Part shown: one piece after another, positions 42,810-51,728 of the stretch | Position numbering within the stretch: position 1 is the stretch's first letter | Layout: every line of letters starts with the position of its first letter | Origin: an uncultured Pseudoflavonifractor sp. | GTDB taxonomy: Bacteria > Bacillota > Clostridia > Oscillospirales > Oscillospiraceae | DNA: 64,000 bases | NCBI GenBank assembly: GCA_947651395.1 | Contig: CANSYW010000001.1 | Span: forward strand, 1-64,000 | Reading direction: 5' to 3' | The notes under the pieces: model-generated | The model's input: the letters and a program-made list of their open reading frames with translations, nothing else | Told to the model about the DNA's origin: nothing | Database searches by the model: none | Program-made: the position numbers and the translations under genes

Positions 42810-43733
42810 TTGCGTATCCTGTTCATGGGCACGCCGGAGTTTGCCGTGCCCTCTCTGGAAGCCCTTATCGCCGCCGGTCATACCGTCTGCGGCGTGTTCT
42901 GCCAGCCGGATAAACCGGTGGGCCGCCATCAAAACAAGCTTCAGGCGCCGCCTGTAAAGGAATGTGCCCTGTCGCATGACATTCCTGTATTCCAGCCGGT
43001 GAAGCTGCGGGACGGCACTGCACTGGCCCTCATCCAGAGCCTGGATCCCCAGCTTATCGTGGTGGCGGCCTATGGCCGGATCCTTCCCCAGGAAATACTG
43101 GATCATCCGGCCATGGGCTGTATCAACGTCCACTCTTCGCTGCTCCCCAGGTACCGTGGGGCGGCGCCCATCAACTGGGCCATCCTGAACGGAGACAAGG
43201 AGACGGGCGTCACCATCATGCATATGGCCGCCGCGCTGGACGCGGGGGACATCATTGCCCAGGTCTCCACCGATATAGAGCCCAATGAGACCGCGCCCCA
43301 GCTCACCGCCCGGCTCTCGGAGCTGGGTGGACGGCTGCTTGTGGAGACGGTGGCGGCCATGGAGGCGGGAAAGGCCTCCCGCACGCCTCAGGAGGAGGAC
43401 AAGGTCACCCTGGCACCCATGCTCTCCAAGGAGCTGTCTGCCATGGACTTTACACGCCCTGCCCAGGCCCTCCATGATCAGGTACGGGGACTTTTCCCCT
43501 GGCCCGCCGCCACCGCTTCGGTGGGCGGTATCCGCTGTAAGATCTTTGTCACCCGGGTGGAGGCGGGGAAGGGTGCCCCCGGCGCCGTGCTGGAGGCGGG
43601 GAAAAACGGGCTTCTGGTGGCCTGCGGAGAGGGCTCCCTCCGCATTTTGGAGCTCCAGCCCGACGGTGGGAAGCGAATGCCCGCCGCCAGCTATCTGCTG
43701 GGCCATCCCCTGGAAAAGGGGACGTCGCTCTGA
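42810..43733 (+). CDS. fmt: methionyl-tRNA formyltransferase
   Basis: Formylates the initiator Met-tRNA using 10-formyl-THF. The 307-residue protein begins MRILFMGTPEFAVPSLEAL. It contains the catalytic NVHSSLLPRYRGAAPINWAI and the DAGDIIAQ segment. The start is a TTG 2 nt after the def stop, with GGAAAGGAAGGGG upstream. Confidence 0.97.
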   Translation: MRILFMGTPEFAVPSLEALIAAGHTVCGVFCQPDKPVGRHQNKLQAPPVKECALSHDIPVFQPVKLRDGTALALIQSLDPQLIVVAAYGRILPQEILDHPAMGCINVHSSLLPRYRGAAPINWAILNGDKETGVTIMHMAAALDAGDIIAQVSTDIEPNETAPQLTARLSELGGRLLVETVAAMEAGKASRTPQEEDKVTLAPMLSKELSAMDFTRPAQALHDQVRGLFPWPAATASVGGIRCKIFVTRVEAGKGAPGAVLEAGKNGLLVACGEGSLRILELQPDGGKRMPAASYLLGHPLEKGTSL

Positions 43734-45064
43734 TGGGCGTCACGGCCCGGGAGGTGGCGCTGAGCTGCCTGCTGGCAGGGGAGAAGCAGGGGGCCTGGTC
43801 GGACGGCTACCTTCGCAACGCCATCCGCAAAGCGGCCCTGAGCGGACGGGACGCCGGGCTTTGTACCCGGCTGACCTTCGGCGTGCTCCAAAATCAGATG
43901 CTGCTGGACTGGCACATCGCCCGGCTGTGTGACCTTCCGCCGGAGCGGTTGACGCCGGCGGTGCAAAACTGCCTTCGGCTGGGCATCTATCAAATGGCCT
44001 TTATGGACCGGGTCCCTGTCCATGCCGCCGTATACGAGTCCGTCGCTCTGACAAAGAAGTACGCCCGAAATCCCCGCTCCGCCGCGCTGGTAAACGCTGT
44101 CCTCCGGGCCTTTGACCGCGCCAGGGGAGATGGGCTGCCCCAGCCGGGGGAGCTGTGGATCCGATACAGCCATCCCCGTTGGTTGGTGGATGCCTTTTCC
44201 CAACGGCTGCCCCAATCAGAGGTGGAGGAATTGCTGAAGGCTGACAACGCCCAGCCTCTCACCCAGGCCCAGGTCAACACATTGAAGACCACCCCTCAGG
44301 CTCTGGCCTCAGAGCTGGAGACCGTCGGGATCACCGCGACGGCCCACCCCTGGCTCCCCGACTGTCTGGAATTGGAGGGGACGGGCAACATGGAGGAGCT
44401 GGCCGCGTTTCGTGACGGCCGTTTTTATGTTCAGGACGCCGCCGCACGGCTGGCGGTACTGGCCGCCGCCCCAAGGCCGGGGATGGAGGTATTGGACGCC
44501 TGTGCCGCCCCCGGCGGTAAATCCTTCGCTGCCATGATCGCCATGGAATGTAAAGGGAATATCCTTTCCTGCGATATCCACCCCCACAAGAAAAAGCTTA
44601 TTGAGGCGGGGGCGCGGCGGCTGGGCCTTGCCAACATCAGCGCCGCGGTGATGGACGGGAAGCGATTTGAGCCCGATCTGGAGGGGCGCTTTGACCTGGT
44701 GATCGCCGATGTGCCCTGCTCCGGTCTGGGCATTATCCGCAAAAAGCCGGATATTCGCAATAAGGATCCGGAGGCGCTGAAGGGGCTTCCCCGGGTACAG
44801 CGGGAGATCCTGTCCAATGTGGCACGATATGTCAAGCCGGGCGGCGTGCTCCTGTACGCTACCTGCACCCTTTTGAAGGCGGAGAACGAGGATGTGGCGG
44901 AGGGCTTTCTGGCGGAAAACAGGGCCTTCCGGCCGGAGCCCTTTGACCTGCCCGGCCCCATTGGCCATACCGAGGGCATGATCACCCTCTGGCCCCATAT
45001 TCACGGCACCGACGGTTTCTTTTTTGCCAAGCTCCGGCGGGGTCCGGAGGCGCTGAACACATAA
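43733..45064 (+). CDS. rsmB: 16S rRNA (cytosine967-C5)-methyltransferase
   Basis: A SAM-dependent rRNA methyltransferase of 443 residues. An N-terminal NusB-like RNA-binding domain (about 1-140) is followed by the Rossmann methyltransferase domain. This has DACAAPGGKSFAAMIAM (motif I), DVPCSGLGIIRKKPDI (motif IV) and the catalytic cysteine in LLYATCTLLKAENED (motif VI). The ATG overlaps the fmt stop by 1 nt. Confidence 0.96.
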   Translation: MGVTAREVALSCLLAGEKQGAWSDGYLRNAIRKAALSGRDAGLCTRLTFGVLQNQMLLDWHIARLCDLPPERLTPAVQNCLRLGIYQMAFMDRVPVHAAVYESVALTKKYARNPRSAALVNAVLRAFDRARGDGLPQPGELWIRYSHPRWLVDAFSQRLPQSEVEELLKADNAQPLTQAQVNTLKTTPQALASELETVGITATAHPWLPDCLELEGTGNMEELAAFRDGRFYVQDAAARLAVLAAAPRPGMEVLDACAAPGGKSFAAMIAMECKGNILSCDIHPHKKKLIEAGARRLGLANISAAVMDGKRFEPDLEGRFDLVIADVPCSGLGIIRKKPDIRNKDPEALKGLPRVQREILSNVARYVKPGGVLLYATCTLLKAENEDVAEGFLAENRAFRPEPFDLPGPIGHTEGMITLWPHIHGTDGFFFAKLRRGPEALNT

Positions 45065-45086
45065 GTTGGATCAGGAGGTGACCGGT

Positions 45087-46112
45087 TTGCGGGATATCAA
45101 ATCCATGACGATGGAAGAACTGGCCGCTCTGATGGCGGAGCTGGGAGAGCCCGCCTTCCGGGCAAAGCAGATCTTTCAGTGGCTCCACCGGGGAGCCCGC
45201 TCTTTTGAGGAGATGACCAACCTCTCCAAGGCTCTGCGGGAGAAGCTGGCCGGAAGCTGTACCCTTGTTCCCCCCGCGGTGGAGCGCAAGCAGGTCTCCC
45301 GGCTGGACGGGACCATCAAATATCTCTGGCGGCTGGCGGACGGCAATTGTGTGGAGACCGTTTTGATGCGCTATCACCATGGGAATACTGTCTGTATCTC
45401 CTCCCAGGTGGGCTGCCGGATGGGCTGCGCCTTCTGCGCCTCCACCATCGGCGGAAAAATACGGGATCTGACTCCGGGCGAGATGGTCGATCAGGTCCTT
45501 TTCACCCAGCTGGATTCCGGGTTGCCCATATCCAATATCGTACTTATGGGGATCGGAGAGCCTCTGGATAACTTCGACACCGTTTTGCGGTTTTTGGAGC
45601 TGGTGAACCATCCGGAGGGACTCCACATCGGAATGAGACATATCTCCCTGTCCACCTGCGGCCTTGTGGAGCAGATTGACAAACTGGCCCAACATCAGTT
45701 ACAATTGACTCTGTCAGTCTCTCTCCACGCCCCCGATGACCCCACCCGGTCCCAGATCATGCCGGTGAATCGGGCAACGGGCGTGGCAAAGCTGATGGCG
45801 GCCTGTCGGCGCTATTTTGAGACCACCGGACGGCGGATATCCTTTGAATACGCCATGATCGACGGCGTAAACGACTCTGACGGGCAGGCCGATCTGTTGG
45901 CGGATTGGCTGGAGGGAACGGGAAGCCATGTAAACCTGATCCCCCTGAACGAGGTGACGGAAAGCCCCTTCAAGCCCAGCAAGCGGGTGCGTCAATTTCA
46001 GGCCAGACTGGAAGGACGGGGCGTTACCGCCACTGTCCGGCGAAAGCTGGGCGGAGACATTGACGCATCCTGTGGACAGCTGCGACGCAAGCGGATGGAG
46101 GAATCGCAATGA
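45087..46112 (+). CDS. rlmN: dual-specificity RNA methyltransferase RlmN
   Basis: A radical-SAM enzyme that methylates C2 of A2503 in 23S rRNA and A37 in some tRNAs. It has about 341 residues. The cluster motif is CRMGCAFCAS (CxxxCxxC, about residue 112), with the methyl-carrier cysteine late in DIDASCGQLRRK and LMGIGEPLDNFD between. The start is taken as the TTG at 45087, 7 nt after an ideal AGGAGG. A TTG at 45066 precedes that RBS and is unlikely. Confidence 0.95.
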   Translation: MRDIKSMTMEELAALMAELGEPAFRAKQIFQWLHRGARSFEEMTNLSKALREKLAGSCTLVPPAVERKQVSRLDGTIKYLWRLADGNCVETVLMRYHHGNTVCISSQVGCRMGCAFCASTIGGKIRDLTPGEMVDQVLFTQLDSGLPISNIVLMGIGEPLDNFDTVLRFLELVNHPEGLHIGMRHISLSTCGLVEQIDKLAQHQLQLTLSVSLHAPDDPTRSQIMPVNRATGVAKLMAACRRYFETTGRRISFEYAMIDGVNDSDGQADLLADWLEGTGSHVNLIPLNEVTESPFKPSKRVRQFQARLEGRGVTATVRRKLGGDIDASCGQLRRKRMEESQ

Positions 46113-46849
46113 CGATACGATATTGGGGTATCACCGATGTGGGGGCGGTTCGCTCCCAGAATCAGGACTCCTATTACTTACAGCCCGCCGGAGACGGTCT
46201 GGTGACCGCGCTGGTCTGTGACGGCATGGGAGGGGCCCGGGCCGGAAATGTGGCCAGCTCTCTGGCGGTGGAGACCGCCTCGGCACATCTGGAGTCCCTG
46301 ACCGCCCAGTCCCTGGCCGCCGCGCCGGGGGAGGCCCTTACCCAGTCCGCCTCCATGGCCAATGACGCCATCTTTTGTAAGGCGGCTCTGGAGCCTGAGT
46401 GTCTGGGAATGGGAACCACCATGGTCTCCGCTGTGGCCTTTCCCGATGGGCGGATCACCGTACTGAACATCGGTGACAGCCGTGCCTACCGCATTGGCGC
46501 CGAGGGCATCGAGAAGGTCACCCGGGATCACTCCGTCGTGGAGGATCTGGTGCACCGGGGAGAGATCACCCCTGAGGAGGCCCGGCTCCACCCCCAGAAA
46601 AACCTGATCACCCGGTGTCTGGGCTCGGAAAGCGAAGCCCGCACCGATCTCTATGAGCTTCAGCTTGGCTCAGGGGAATTTCTTCTGCTGTGCAGCGACG
46701 GGCTTTCCAATGTGCTCACCGATCAGGAGCTGCTCTATGAGGTCATTCACGGCGGGGAGCCAGAGACCTGCTGCCAGCGTATGCTGGACATCGCGTTATC
46801 ACGAGGGGCGCCGGACAATGTCACCGCCGTCCTCATTCAACTGGTGTAA
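46109..46849 (+). CDS. prpC: PP2C-type serine/threonine phosphatase (PrpC/Stp)
   Basis: A metal-dependent protein phosphatase of 246 residues that opposes the PASTA kinase encoded next. PP2C motifs: NQDSYYL, ALVCDGMGGARAGNVAS, VLNIGDSRAYRI and LLCSDGLSNVLTD. It overlaps rlmN by 4 nt and lies 15 nt from prkC. Confidence 0.96.
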   Translation: MTIRYWGITDVGAVRSQNQDSYYLQPAGDGLVTALVCDGMGGARAGNVASSLAVETASAHLESLTAQSLAAAPGEALTQSASMANDAIFCKAALEPECLGMGTTMVSAVAFPDGRITVLNIGDSRAYRIGAEGIEKVTRDHSVVEDLVHRGEITPEEARLHPQKNLITRCLGSESEARTDLYELQLGSGEFLLLCSDGLSNVLTDQELLYEVIHGGEPETCCQRMLDIALSRGAPDNVTAVLIQLV

Positions 46850-46864
46850 GGGAGGGAACGAACT

Positions 46865-48889
46865 ATGGATCAGTACATAGGGAAATTCCTCGACAACCGA
46901 TATGAGATCCTGGAGCGGATCGGCTCAGGCGGCATGGCTGTGGTATATAAGGCCAAGTGCCATTGGCTCAACCGCTGTGTGGCGGTAAAGATCCTCAAGG
47001 AGGAGTTGGCGCAGGATGAGGAGTTCCGCCACCGCTTCCATGAGGAGTCTCAGGCCGTCGCCATGCTCTCCCATCCCAATATCGTCTCGGTCTATGACGT
47101 GTCCCGCCAGCCTGAGCTGGACTTTATCGTCATGGAGCTCATCGAGGGCATCACGCTCAAGCAGTACATGCAGAAAAAGGGCGGCAAGCTTCCCTGGAAG
47201 GAGTCCCTCCACTTTATCACCCAGATCATGAAGGCCCTGTCCCACGCCCATGGCCGGGGGATCATCCATCGGGATATCAAGCCTCACAACATCATGGTCC
47301 TTCGGGACGGCAGTGTAAAGGTGGCCGATTTCGGCATTGCCCGGCTCATGTCGGCCGCCCAGAATACCATGACCCAGGAGGCCCTGGGCTCAGTGCACTA
47401 TATCTCTCCTGAACAGGCCAGAGGCAGCCGGGTAGACGCCCGCAGCGACATCTATTCCGCCGGCGTGGTGCTCTATGAAATGCTCACCGGTCGGCTTCCC
47501 TATGAGGGGGAGTCCCCGGTGGCGGTGGCCATCCAGCACATCAATTCCATACCTCTGTCTCCCCGGGAGCTGGATTCCTCCATTCCTGAGGCGCTGGAGG
47601 AGATCACCATGAAGGCCATGGCCTCCAACATCGATAAACGCTACGCCTCAGCCGACGATATGCTGGTGGATCTGGAGGAATTCCGTAAAAATCCCAACAT
47701 CAGCTTTGACTACACCGACATAAACGCTTCGGTGGTGGATAATGAGCCTACCCGGCCCCTCCAGTCGGTGACGGAGGCGCAGCTCAGGGTCCAGGCCGCC
47801 AAGGAGGCGGGACACCGCCGGAACCGGCAGGAGCCTCCGGCGGAGGAATATGAGCCCGAGGAAGAGGGCGGAGGCAAGCGGATCCTGGTGATCATCGCCG
47901 CGGTGATCCTCTGCCTGGTGGGCGTGGCCGCGTTTTTGTGGAATACGGTTTTCAGCGGTATTGTCGCCGACCCCGACACCTTTGAGGTGCCCGACCTGGT
48001 CTCCGGCCTTTATACCCTGGAGGAGGCCCAGGCCCTTCCGGCCATTACAGAGGCTGGCTTTACCGTGGTGGAAGGAGTAGAGGTCATCAGCGACTCTGTG
48101 CCCGCAGGCCGGATCGCCAATCAGAGCCCCAAGGCCGGGGAGTCTGTAAAAACAGGCAACATGACCATCACTGTGGATATCAGTGCCGGCAACGGCGCGC
48201 TCACTGTCCCCGACGTATTCAACAAGGATCGCCGGGTGGCGGAGTCCATTCTGAAAGGACAGGGCCTGGAAGTGGTTTTTGAAGAGGATCACTCCAACCA
48301 GGTCACCAAGGACAATGTGATCTCCCAGCGTCCTGAGGCCAATACCGAGGTGGAGGAGGGAGAGACGATCACACTGGTGATCAGTCTGGGCCCTGACGTC
48401 AAGCAGGTGCCCATGATCGATGTGACCCGCATGACCCTGGCCAACGCCACCGCCGCCATCCAGAAGCTGAATTTGCGGATCGGCGAGACCAAGCCCGTGC
48501 CCAGCGACGATTACGACGAGGGCCTGGTGTGCTATCAGAGCGTCCCCCTCAACGCCTCCGTCCCGGAGGGTACCGTGGTCAATCTCCACGTGAGCACCGG
48601 CCCCGATATTACCAGGCCCCCGGAGGTCACCGAATCCACTGAGCCGCGACCCACACCCACACCCGACCCCGGGAAGCCCCGCACCAAAAGCGGTACGGTG
48701 GAACTGCCCAATGACCGTGAAACCGTCACCGTCCGGGTCACCGTAGGCGGTGTGGAGCAGAGCAACGACCTGGTGGATACCCGGATGCGCAGCCACCGTT
48801 ACACCGTGGAGGGGATCGGCCTCCAGGAGGTTTTGGTGTTTATTGACGACGTTCAGGTCAAGAGCTACACGGAGGATTTCAGCAGCTGA
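46865..48889 (+). CDS. prkC: PASTA-domain serine/threonine protein kinase (PrkC/Stk)
   Basis: A membrane kinase that senses muropeptides or lipid II and, in Bacillus, can trigger germination. The 674-residue protein has a kinase domain (about 10-275: GSGGMAVVYKAK glycine loop, VAVKIL lysine, HRDIKPHNIM, DFGIARL). A Pro/Glu-rich juxtamembrane part leads to one helix (about 338-358). Three PASTA repeats (about 370-580) and a C-terminal beta-rich tail of about 70 residues follow. GGGAGGG precedes the ATG. Confidence 0.96.
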   Translation: MDQYIGKFLDNRYEILERIGSGGMAVVYKAKCHWLNRCVAVKILKEELAQDEEFRHRFHEESQAVAMLSHPNIVSVYDVSRQPELDFIVMELIEGITLKQYMQKKGGKLPWKESLHFITQIMKALSHAHGRGIIHRDIKPHNIMVLRDGSVKVADFGIARLMSAAQNTMTQEALGSVHYISPEQARGSRVDARSDIYSAGVVLYEMLTGRLPYEGESPVAVAIQHINSIPLSPRELDSSIPEALEEITMKAMASNIDKRYASADDMLVDLEEFRKNPNISFDYTDINASVVDNEPTRPLQSVTEAQLRVQAAKEAGHRRNRQEPPAEEYEPEEEGGGKRILVIIAAVILCLVGVAAFLWNTVFSGIVADPDTFEVPDLVSGLYTLEEAQALPAITEAGFTVVEGVEVISDSVPAGRIANQSPKAGESVKTGNMTITVDISAGNGALTVPDVFNKDRRVAESILKGQGLEVVFEEDHSNQVTKDNVISQRPEANTEVEEGETITLVISLGPDVKQVPMIDVTRMTLANATAAIQKLNLRIGETKPVPSDDYDEGLVCYQSVPLNASVPEGTVVNLHVSTGPDITRPPEVTESTEPRPTPTPDPGKPRTKSGTVELPNDRETVTVRVTVGGVEQSNDLVDTRMRSHRYTVEGIGLQEVLVFIDDVQVKSYTEDFSS

Positions 48890-49785
48890 TGGAAGGCGTG
48901 ATCTTCAAAGCCCTGTCCGGCTTTTATTACGTGGACTGCGACGGAGAGAACGTCACCTGCCGGGCCAGGGGAAAATTCCGTCATGAGGGCCTTACCCCCC
49001 TGGTGGGCGACCGGGTCACCGTCACCCTCCAGGGGGACGGCACCGGCTCGGTAGACGCCATCCTGCCCCGAAAAAATGAGTTCCAACGGCCTGCGGTGGC
49101 CAATATCGACCTGCTGGTGGTGGTCTGCTCCGGCGCCATCCCGGTCACCGATCCCTTCCTCATTGACCGGGTGACCGCCATGGCCCAGCGCAGAAACTGC
49201 GATAGCGTCATCTGCTTTAACAAGTGGGATCTGGAGCAGCCGCAGGAGCTCTATGAGACCTATCGGAACGCCGGCTTTCCCACCCTGCGCCTCAGCGCCG
49301 AGACAGGGGAGGGGGTCGGGGAGCTCAGCCGGCTCATCGCCGGAAAGGTATGTGCCTTTACAGGAAACTCCGGCGTGGGAAAATCCAGCATTTTGAATGT
49401 GCTGGAGCCCGGCTTCAGTCTTCAGGTGGGCCAGGTCAGCCAAAAGCTGGGCCGGGGTCGCCACACCACCCGGCACGTGGAGCTCTTCCGGCTGAAAAAC
49501 GGCGCAGTTGTGGCCGACACCCCCGGCTTTTCCTCCTTTGAGGAGGATGGGCTCTGTCCTCCCGAGGAACTTCAATACGCCTTTCGGGAGTTTGCCCCCC
49601 ACTTGGGTCAGTGCCGGTTTCTGGACTGCGCCCATGTCAAAGAAAAGGGCTGTGCCGTTCTGGAGGCCCTGGCCAGGGGAGAGCTGGCCCAAAGCCGCCA
49701 CGACAGCTATATCCGCCTCTATCAGCAGGCCAGAGAAGTGCCGGAATGGCAGAGAAAGAGCGGAGACGGCTCCCGGAGCAAGTAA
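48889..49785 (+). CDS. rsgA: ribosome small subunit-dependent GTPase RsgA
   Basis: A circularly permuted GTPase for 30S maturation, 298 residues. An N-terminal OB-fold (to about 65) precedes G4 (FNKWDLE), G1 (GNSGVGKSSILN) and G3 (DTPGFSSF). A C-terminal zinc-finger region (CRFLDCAHVKEKGC) closes it. The ATG overlaps the prkC stop by 1 nt. The prpC-prkC-rsgA order is typical of Bacillota. Confidence 0.96.
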   Translation: MEGVIFKALSGFYYVDCDGENVTCRARGKFRHEGLTPLVGDRVTVTLQGDGTGSVDAILPRKNEFQRPAVANIDLLVVVCSGAIPVTDPFLIDRVTAMAQRRNCDSVICFNKWDLEQPQELYETYRNAGFPTLRLSAETGEGVGELSRLIAGKVCAFTGNSGVGKSSILNVLEPGFSLQVGQVSQKLGRGRHTTRHVELFRLKNGAVVADTPGFSSFEEDGLCPPEELQYAFREFAPHLGQCRFLDCAHVKEKGCAVLEALARGELAQSRHDSYIRLYQQAREVPEWQRKSGDGSRSK

Positions 49786-49833
49786 ATTCCCCTCTCTTTT
49801 CCCCAATCGCACCAAAAGCCGCTTTCTTCCGTA

Positions 49834-49851
49834 TACTGAGATATCTCAGTA
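49834..49851. promoter_or_regulatory. 18-bp perfect palindrome upstream of the spoVM cluster
   Basis: TACTGAGATATCTCAGTA is a perfect dyad with no spacer, 18 nt before the ATG of the 56-residue ORF. It overlaps a TATACT-like element at 49832-49837. A spacer-free dyad is more like a protein-binding site than a hairpin. No good sigma-A -35 is visible, and the region may instead use a sporulation sigma factor. Unidentified. Confidence 0.5.
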
Positions 49852-49869
49852 GGGAAGGAGGCGGCTTTT

Positions 49870-50040
49870 ATGCTGTCTGAGGAAATGAAACGGGATCTGG
49901 CTCTGGCGGCGGCCTGTACCGGGGGCGTGGCGGTACTGCTGGCCCCGGCCAGCGTCGTTACTCTGGCGCTGGGGCTGGCAGCGGGCTACAAGGGTCAGGA
50001 TTACATCAAGGCTCTGCTGGAAGGAGGCGGAAAGGCATGA
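49870..50040 (+). CDS. small hydrophobic protein, 56 residues, coupled to spoVM
   Basis: I do not recognise this as a named family. The ORF starts with ATG 7 nt after GGAAGGAGGCGG and overlaps spoVM by 4 nt (ATGA), so it is very likely translated. The protein has a charged N-terminus (MLSEEMKRDLA). A Gly/Ala-rich hydrophobic stretch (about residues 11-39) could be one membrane helix or a helical hairpin, and the tail is GQDYIKALLEGGGKA. Its position suggests a role with SpoVM in the mother cell at the forespore membrane. That is inference. Confidence 0.68.
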   Translation: MLSEEMKRDLALAAACTGGVAVLLAPASVVTLALGLAAGYKGQDYIKALLEGGGKA

Positions 50041-50108
50041 AGATCGTTGTGGTGAAGTCTCCCAAGGCCCTGCGGGGCATTTTGCGTCGTCTGTTCCATC
50101 TGAAATAA
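50037..50108 (+). CDS. spoVM: stage V sporulation protein SpoVM-like peptide
   Basis: A 23-residue amphipathic peptide starting MKIVVVKSPKALRGILRRLF. It matches the SpoVM pattern: short Lys-rich N-terminus, a proline near position 9, then a cationic amphipathic helix. Bacillus SpoVM (26 residues) recognises the positive curvature of the forespore and anchors the ATPase SpoIVA. AAGGAGG lies in the end of the upstream ORF, 7 nt before the ATG. The linked sipL and spoIVA genes strongly support the call. Confidence 0.88.
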   Translation: MKIVVVKSPKALRGILRRLFHLK

Positions 50109-50139
50109 GACATACCTTCCGCTCCTTGTTCATATAGAT
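50109..50139 (+). promoter_or_regulatory. candidate sigma-E-type promoter before sipL
   Basis: GACATAC, a 15-nt spacer, then CATATAGAT loosely resemble sigma-E -35 and -10 elements. It lies about 50 nt upstream of sipL, consistent with mother-cell expression. The match is weak. Confidence 0.25.
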
Positions 50140-50187
50140 GCACAGAAGAAAGAGGCGGGAAGCCTGTGCAAGGAGTGGAAGACGCTT

Positions 50188-51714
50188 ATGGAATTGGAAT
50201 TGGATCGGATCCAGCTCTACGGCTTTGACGCGGTGCTGGACACCACCCTCCCCAGGGAGGAGACGTTGGAAATGATCGTACCGGACGCCTGCCCCGATAT
50301 CCTCCGGGTAGTGGAGACCGACGGGAAAGTGCTGCTGGGCCGCAGGGAGGCCATGGACGGACATCTGGAGCTCTCCGGCAGCTTCAAGGTCTCGGTTCTC
50401 TATCTCCCCGACGGAGAAAGCGGTGTACGTCATCTGGATGTGACCATCCCCTTTACCTGTACGGTGGAGGGCCGGGATGTGACTCCCGGGTGTGTCGTGG
50501 TGGCCTCCGCCCGGCTGTGCCGTGCGGATACCCGGGCGGTAAACCCCAGAAAGGTGCTGGTACGGGCCGAGGCGGCCATCGCCCTCACGGTTTTCGCCCC
50601 CAGGAGTGATACCGTCTGCGGCAAAGTGCTGGATGCCGAGGCTCAGGGGGTGGAACAGCTCACCGAGACCCAGGAGGTCTATCTCACCGCGTGTGTACAG
50701 GAAAAACCCTTTCCCTGTGCGGATGAGATCAGCCTGCCCATGAGCAAGCCCGCCCCGGCGGAGCTGCTCAAAAGCCGGGTCTGTCTCAGCCGCGGTGAGG
50801 CCAAGATCATCGGCAACAAGCTCATCTTCAAGGGGAGCGCCAACGTCTCCCTGCTCTATCGGGGGGAGGACGACGGGCTCTATACCGCGGGCGGAGAGCT
50901 GCCCTTCTCCCAGATCATGGAGGTCTCCGGAGTGGGGGAGGAGGCCGAGTGCGAGCTGACCCTGGCCTTGTCCGGAGCGGAGTGCGCTCTGGACAGCGGC
51001 GGAGACCCCCGGCTGGTCACGGTGAATGTGGAGGTCCTGGCCCAGGCCGTGGTGCGGGAGCTGCGGGTGGTGGAGGTGCTCTCCGACGCCTACAGCACCA
51101 AGGAATATCTCAGCGCTCAGTGGGACAGCTGCGCCGTGGAGGGTCTTCTGGATCAAGGGCTGCGCACCCAGAGCCTCCGGGAGGTCTGGGAGACCGTTAC
51201 TCCCCTGCGGGAGGTTGTGGACTGCCGGGCCGCCGTGGGGGCTGTGACCCGGCAGCAGGAGGGGGAGAAGCTGATCCTCTCCGCGCCCGTGGAGGTCCAG
51301 GTGCTCTATCTGGGGGAGGACGGGGAGCTCTGCTCCGCCAGTCACTGCGTCACCGTCCCCTGTCCTCTGGAGCTGCCCGAGGGCTGTGTGTGCTTCTGTC
51401 AGTGCGAGGTAGTCGGAGACGTCTACGCCTCGGCGGCCATGGGTGGTATTGAGGCCCGGTTCAGCCTGGATTTCCGCTTCTGTGCCCTGGCCCGGCGGCA
51501 GCTCACCAGTCTGTCCGCCCTGGCGCCGGGAGAGGTTCCGGAGAGTTCCGGCGAACAGCCCTCCCTGGTGCTGCGCATGCTGGAGGGGGGCGAACGGCTT
51601 TGGGACGTGGCCAAAACCTACGGCACCACCATTGGGGACATCATCAGCGCCAATGAGCTGGAGGGGGAGGCCGCCGCCGCGGGCCGCCTGCTGCTCATTC
51701 CCAGGAGAAGGTAA
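50188..51714 (+). CDS. sipL: SipL-like spore coat morphogenesis protein (DUF3794-LysM)
   Basis: A 508-residue protein made of repeated SPOCS/DUF3794 domains (about residues 25-150, 170-290 and 310-435; motifs VPDACPDILRVVETDGKVLL and KVSVLYLPDGESG). A C-terminal LysM domain follows (MLEGGERLWDVAKTYGTTIG, about 458-506). In Clostridioides difficile SipL binds SpoIVA through its LysM region and takes the place of Bacillus SpoVID. Here it lies directly before spoIVA. AAGGAG precedes the ATG. Confidence 0.92.
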   Translation: MELELDRIQLYGFDAVLDTTLPREETLEMIVPDACPDILRVVETDGKVLLGRREAMDGHLELSGSFKVSVLYLPDGESGVRHLDVTIPFTCTVEGRDVTPGCVVVASARLCRADTRAVNPRKVLVRAEAAIALTVFAPRSDTVCGKVLDAEAQGVEQLTETQEVYLTACVQEKPFPCADEISLPMSKPAPAELLKSRVCLSRGEAKIIGNKLIFKGSANVSLLYRGEDDGLYTAGGELPFSQIMEVSGVGEEAECELTLALSGAECALDSGGDPRLVTVNVEVLAQAVVRELRVVEVLSDAYSTKEYLSAQWDSCAVEGLLDQGLRTQSLREVWETVTPLREVVDCRAAVGAVTRQQEGEKLILSAPVEVQVLYLGEDGELCSASHCVTVPCPLELPEGCVCFCQCEVVGDVYASAAMGGIEARFSLDFRFCALARRQLTSLSALAPGEVPESSGEQPSLVLRMLEGGERLWDVAKTYGTTIGDIISANELEGEAAAAGRLLLIPRRR

Positions 51715-51728
51715 AGGGGGAGAGGAAG

